Shown: positions 14,328-16,947 of the stretch, one piece after another
Layout of the letters: every line of letters starts with the position of its first letter
How positions within the stretch are numbered: the stretch's first letter is position 1
Assembly: GCA_023422005.1 (NCBI GenBank)
Contig: JAEZSC010000036.1
Coordinates: forward strand, 1-16,947
DNA length: 16,947 nt
From: Bacillota bacterium
GTDB taxonomy: Bacteria; Bacillota; Clostridia; Christensenellales; UMGS416
Direction of reading: 5' to 3'
Translations under genes and position numbers: made by a program
The notes under the pieces: model-generated
Database searches by the model: none
Seen by the model: only the letters and a program-made list of their open reading frames with translations
Told to the model about the DNA's origin: nothing

Positions 14328-14349
14328 CGTTTTAGTAAGGAGTCACCCA

Positions 14350-14670
14350 ATGGCACACAAGGGAATCATCTGCACGACCAACAAGGTGGAATACATCACG
14401 ATCCGCAAGGCCATGTGCGCCGGCGCGCGCACGCTGGAAGACATCCGGGAAAAGGCTGGCGTCTGCACAACCTGCGAAGGCTGCCGCGAGAACCTGGAAT
14501 ATATACTGACCACGCTGTGCGGCTGCAAGAACGTCTCCATGCAGACGGTGATCGACGCGGTGCGCGCGGGCGCGGACACCGTGGAAAAGGTCGTGGAACA
14601 GACCGGCGCGGGCAGCGAATGCGGCCGTTGCAAGGTGCTCATCGCCAACGTGATCGAACTGGGATATTAG
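14350..14670 (+). CDS. Tandem BFD-like [2Fe-2S] cluster protein
   Basis: A 106-residue soluble protein made of two bacterioferritin-associated-ferredoxin-like (BFD) modules. Module 2 (about 55-106) has the canonical ligands C57-x-C59 and C91-x2-C94, with VSMQTVIDAVRAGADTVEKV between them. Module 1 (about 6-54) has C8-T-T in place of C-x-C, then TIRKAMCAGARTLEDIREKA, then C42-x2-C45. C39 or C23 could replace the missing ligand, or the module may be degenerate. BFD domains normally bind a [2Fe-2S] cluster and pass electrons, as in Bfd-bacterioferritin or NirB and proline or glycerol dehydrogenases. Here the protein stands alone as a twin-module carrier or iron-handling protein. Start: TAAGGAGT six nt before the ATG; the frame is open from 14290 but that start lies in the promoter. 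It converges with the next gene with only nine bases between the stops. Confidence 0.78.
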   Translation: MAHKGIICTTNKVEYITIRKAMCAGARTLEDIREKAGVCTTCEGCRENLEYILTTLCGCKNVSMQTVIDAVRAGADTVEKVVEQTGAGSECGRCKVLIANVIELGY

Positions 14671-14679
14671 GCGAGGGAC

Positions 14680-15843
14680 TTACTTGCCTGCGGCAAGCCA
14701 TCGCCGCACCGCATACAGCAGCCTGGAGGCCACCCTTCTGGGCAGGCTCTTATCCTTGCGGGGTTTCATGTACACCCGCGCCAGGTCGTCAAAACTCATG
14801 CGCTCAAAATCCCGCCAGAAGGCCTCCCGTTGGGGAGACGGCGGGCTGGGCTGTGTCAGCGGCGGGTTGCCGGGCAGCGCGTCGGCGAGATCGCAGTGAT
14901 GCAGGATGAGCTCACCGGCGCAAGCCTGCAGCAGCGCCGCGCCCTTCTGCGTGTTGGCCAGCACCAGCGACGTGCCGCCGTCGTCATCCCAACCGGGGTG
15001 GCGGCGGGCCACGCCCCAGAAGTCGCCCAGTGTCACATCGCCCACGCGCGTCGTGCTGGCCCAGGGGCAGCTGTGGCACGCCGGGCGCAGATAGAGATTG
15101 TCCATGAAGCCGACGAAGTACGGGTCCTTCCTGCGGGGCACGGCATATTCGCTGCCGTCCGGGCGCCGCAGCGCGATGCGATACCTCTTCCAACCCTTGC
15201 TCTTATCGCGGAAACGCACATGCTGCGCCCCGGCGCCCCCGCCCGTATGGCGCAGCCACGCCCGGAACACCCGCGGCGAAGGCACGCCATGGCACAGGAT
15301 GTCGGCGCACACCAGGCCGTCATAGGGGCGGCGCAGATAGGCCCGCAGGCCGGCGATCTGGCAGGGCGTGCCGGTGTACAGCACCGGTTTGCCCTCGTCC
15401 AGCAGGGCCTTGGCCTGTTGGAAGCTGTCGCCCGTGTCGCTCTGCACGTTTTTGGAGCCCCGCAGCGCGGCCAGGTCCGCCTCGGTGCGCGCGCAGACAT
15501 GCGCCACGGCGTCTCCCTGTGCCGCCGCACCGAACACCGCGCCACCCCGGCCCAGCACCTGGCGCGCCAGCACCGTAAACACGCCGCCGGAAGAGCTTTG
15601 TGCGCGCACCGCGGCATCGCGGGCCCAGGCGGCATAGGCCTCCGGCGGACCACCCGGGCCGGCCGCCGGCGCACGCAGCGGGCACAGCCGGTCGCAAAGC
15701 CCGCAGCCGGTGCATCTTTGAGCGTCGGCCAGGGCGTAGGCGAAGCCCTCCTCGTCGGGAGTCATGGCGATGCAGGCAGCCGGGCAGGCCGCCGCGCAGG
15801 CGCCGCAGCCGGTGCATGTATTTTTGTCTTCAATCACGATCAT
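14680..15843 (-). CDS. FrhB/FdhB-like ferredoxin-oxidoreductase (coenzyme F420 hydrogenase beta-subunit family)
   Basis: A 387-residue protein. Residues 1-60 hold two [4Fe-4S] ferredoxin motifs: C10-x2-C13-x2-C16-x3-C20-P and C44-x2-C47-x2-C50-x3-C54-P. The rest is the FrhB_FdhB N and C domain pair (PF04422/PF04432): SSSGGVFTVLARQVLGRGGA, then GSKNVQSDTGDSFQQAK, VLYTGTPCQIAGL, CHGVPSP and GDVTLGDFWG. In Firmicutes and Bacteroidetes such proteins usually sit in polysaccharide loci beside glycosyltransferases or pyruvyl transferases, rather than in methanogenic F420 metabolism; that context is seen here. The exact reaction is unknown. Start ATG 15843 has GGGAGG about eight nt upstream; the frame is open for 58 more codons but these overlap the preceding glycosyltransferase. 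It is 19 bp after that gene, so co-transcribed. The C-terminus is basic (KPRKDKSLPRR). Confidence 0.85.
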   Translation of the reverse strand: MIVIEDKNTCTGCGACAAACPAACIAMTPDEEGFAYALADAQRCTGCGLCDRLCPLRAPAAGPGGPPEAYAAWARDAAVRAQSSSGGVFTVLARQVLGRGGAVFGAAAQGDAVAHVCARTEADLAALRGSKNVQSDTGDSFQQAKALLDEGKPVLYTGTPCQIAGLRAYLRRPYDGLVCADILCHGVPSPRVFRAWLRHTGGGAGAQHVRFRDKSKGWKRYRIALRRPDGSEYAVPRRKDPYFVGFMDNLYLRPACHSCPWASTTRVGDVTLGDFWGVARRHPGWDDDGGTSLVLANTQKGAALLQACAGELILHHCDLADALPGNPPLTQPSPPSPQREAFWRDFERMSFDDLARVYMKPRKDKSLPRRVASRLLYAVRRWLAAGK

Positions 15844-15862
15844 GGGTATTCCTCCCGGTGGG

Positions 15863-16837
15863 TTACAGGCGGTTTCGGCGCAGCCCCCGGGCGCGCAGCA
15901 GCAGCGCCCGGCCGGCGGCGGTGCTCCCCAGCAGATAAAGAGCCAACGCCAGCGGGTGCCGGCCGCCGGCGCGGCGGTAGCGCCGCCAGCTTTGGCGCAG
16001 CAGCTCCCCATCGTCATATCGCAGCGCTATGGCCAGCGCCCGCCGGGCAAAGGAGCGCTCCACATAGGGTTCGTATCGCTCCCAGCAGCCCAGCGGCTCC
16101 ATGGTGCGGCGCAGGATGTCATACAGGCCGGCGTCGCGCTCCAGGCTGCGCTGCAGCGTGAAAGCGGCGCGGGAATGGCTGTCGTCCCGGTGCACATAGA
16201 TGCACAGCGGCTCGTCGATGAAGCCGCAGGCGAAGTGCCATGCCAGCGGCAGCAGCATCTGCCAGTTCTGGCCGCTGCGGCTTTCAAAGATGCGCACGCC
16301 CGGGATGGCCTGCCGCAGCGCATCGGCGCGGGCCAGGTAGCAGTGGTTGAACACGAAGGTGCGCCGGTGGATAAGGTCGTCGAAGATGCGCCGGTGGAAG
16401 CGGCTGCGCCGCCCCTCGCTGATGCGCCCCAGAGGCCGGTCCAGCGCGCCTTCGCGGCAGATATGACCGTCGGTGCGCACAAAGCCGCACTCCGGATGCG
16501 CCTGCAAAAAGCGTACCCGGCGCTCGATGGACGTGGGCAGGCTCACGTCGTCGCTGTCCGGCCAGCACACATATTCACCGGCGAAGACCTGCAGCGCCGC
16601 GTTGAGCGCCGCGGCCTGGCCGGCGTTGGCCTGGCGGAGCAGCGTAAGCTCGCAGCCTTCTTTCTCAAAGCGCTTTTGATAGCCCTGAACAATGCTCGCC
16701 GTGGCGTCGGTGGAACCGTCGTCCACGACGACGACCTGCAGCGGCCGCCATGTCTGCGCCAGCATGCTGTCCAGAAACCGGCCGATGAAGGCCTCGCCGT
16801 TGTAGCACGGCGTGAGCACACTCACGAGCTCAGGCAT
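15863..16837 (-). CDS. Family 2 (GT-A) glycosyltransferase
   Basis: A 324-residue inverting glycosyltransferase, probably cytoplasmic or membrane-associated, transferring a sugar from a nucleotide donor during surface glycan synthesis. Residues 4-97 show the GT2 nucleotide-binding fold: VSVLTPCYNGEAFIGRFLDS, VVVVDDGSTDAT with DDGSTD at 39-44, NAGQAAALNAAL, and the metal-binding DSDD at 94-97. The middle part (RRTFVFNHCYLARADALRQA, SGQNWQMLLPLAW) fits the acceptor-binding half. No membrane helix is clear, and the C-terminus is Arg-rich. GGAGG ten nt before the ATG is the ribosome binding site, and the start overlaps the stop of the upstream gene by eight bases. Donor and acceptor cannot be predicted. 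Confidence 0.93.
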   Translation of the reverse strand: MPELVSVLTPCYNGEAFIGRFLDSMLAQTWRPLQVVVVDDGSTDATASIVQGYQKRFEKEGCELTLLRQANAGQAAALNAALQVFAGEYVCWPDSDDVSLPTSIERRVRFLQAHPECGFVRTDGHICREGALDRPLGRISEGRRSRFHRRIFDDLIHRRTFVFNHCYLARADALRQAIPGVRIFESRSGQNWQMLLPLAWHFACGFIDEPLCIYVHRDDSHSRAAFTLQRSLERDAGLYDILRRTMEPLGCWERYEPYVERSFARRALAIALRYDDGELLRQSWRRYRRAGGRHPLALALYLLGSTAAGRALLLRARGLRRNRL

Positions 16838-16947
16838 TGCGGCGCAACCTCCTCAGCACGCGCTGCAGCAGTTCCAGCACAGCGCGGAACTCCGCCCGGC
16901 GGCCAAACACCGCCAGCGCCAGCGCGTTGGCCGGCACGATGGCGATG
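16830..16947 (-). CDS. C-terminal end of an upstream operon gene (partial)
   Basis: An open frame enters from the right edge and gives 38 residues (beginning IAIVPANALALAVFGRR, ending VLRRLRRNA) before TGA. Its stop overlaps the glycosyltransferase start (ATGCCTGA), a coupling typical of operons. Composition matches the neighbouring glycosyltransferase, so another glycan enzyme is likely, but 38 residues are too few to name a family. Confidence 0.6.
   Translation of the reverse strand, partial: IAIVPANALALAVFGRRAEFRAVLELLQRVLRRLRRNA

Noticed and set aside
14830..16161. 443-codon open frame on the plus strand opposite the FrhB-like and GT2 genes
   Set aside because: Arg/Ala-rich shadow of two recognisable minus-strand genes with proper start signals.

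Overview
The window reads as a chromosomal segment of a GC-rich, anaerobic member of the Firmicutes, most likely an uncultured or lightly studied Clostridia. This is an inference. It rests on AdhE under Rex-like operators, a QueT queuosine-precursor transporter behind a preQ1-I riboswitch, a tandem [2Fe-2S] BFD protein, a UroD-family protein paired with an AraC regulator, strong GGAGG ribosome binding sites and Firmicute-style -35/-10 boxes. Most genes are GC-rich. The yeiH/LysR pair (961-3001) is clearly poorer in GC, and the MACPF lipoprotein gene appears intermediate.

Layout. 1-29 (-) is the start of a gene running off the left edge, probably an ABC ATPase. 221-724 (-) is QueT, with a promoter (850-878), a preQ1-I aptamer (772-816) and a terminator downstream. 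961-1971 (-) is a YeiH-type transporter, divergent from a LysR regulator (2096-3001, +). 3129-4925 (+) is a complete half-size ABC exporter, convergent with adhE (5022-7652, -), and a 13-bp hairpin lies between them. The adhE control region carries two Rex-like operators on the promoter and a third about 100 bp upstream. 7994-9601 (-) is a secreted lipoprotein with a MACPF (perforin-like) domain and a C-terminal three-repeat MABP beta-prism. This is the most unusual gene in the window. 9779-10900 (-) is a UroD-superfamily protein divergent from an AraC regulator (11048-11932, +). 12009-13283 (-) is enolase. 13448-14224 (+) is a TspO-like membrane protein. 14350-14670 (+) is a two-module BFD-like iron-sulfur protein. 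14680 to the right edge (-) is the distal part of what looks like a surface-polysaccharide operon: a FrhB-like ferredoxin/oxidoreductase, a GT2 glycosyltransferase and the C-terminus of one more gene.

How the genes work together. adhE and enolase belong to fermentative central metabolism, and Rex would couple adhE to the NADH/NAD+ ratio. QueT with its riboswitch forms a self-contained salvage unit for queuosine precursors. YeiH with LysR, and UroD-like with AraC, are each a regulator beside its probable target. The MACPF lipoprotein has its own promoter with two palindromes near the start site and its own terminator, so it looks like an independently controlled surface weapon or adhesin. No tRNA, rRNA, CRISPR array, transposase or integrase was seen.
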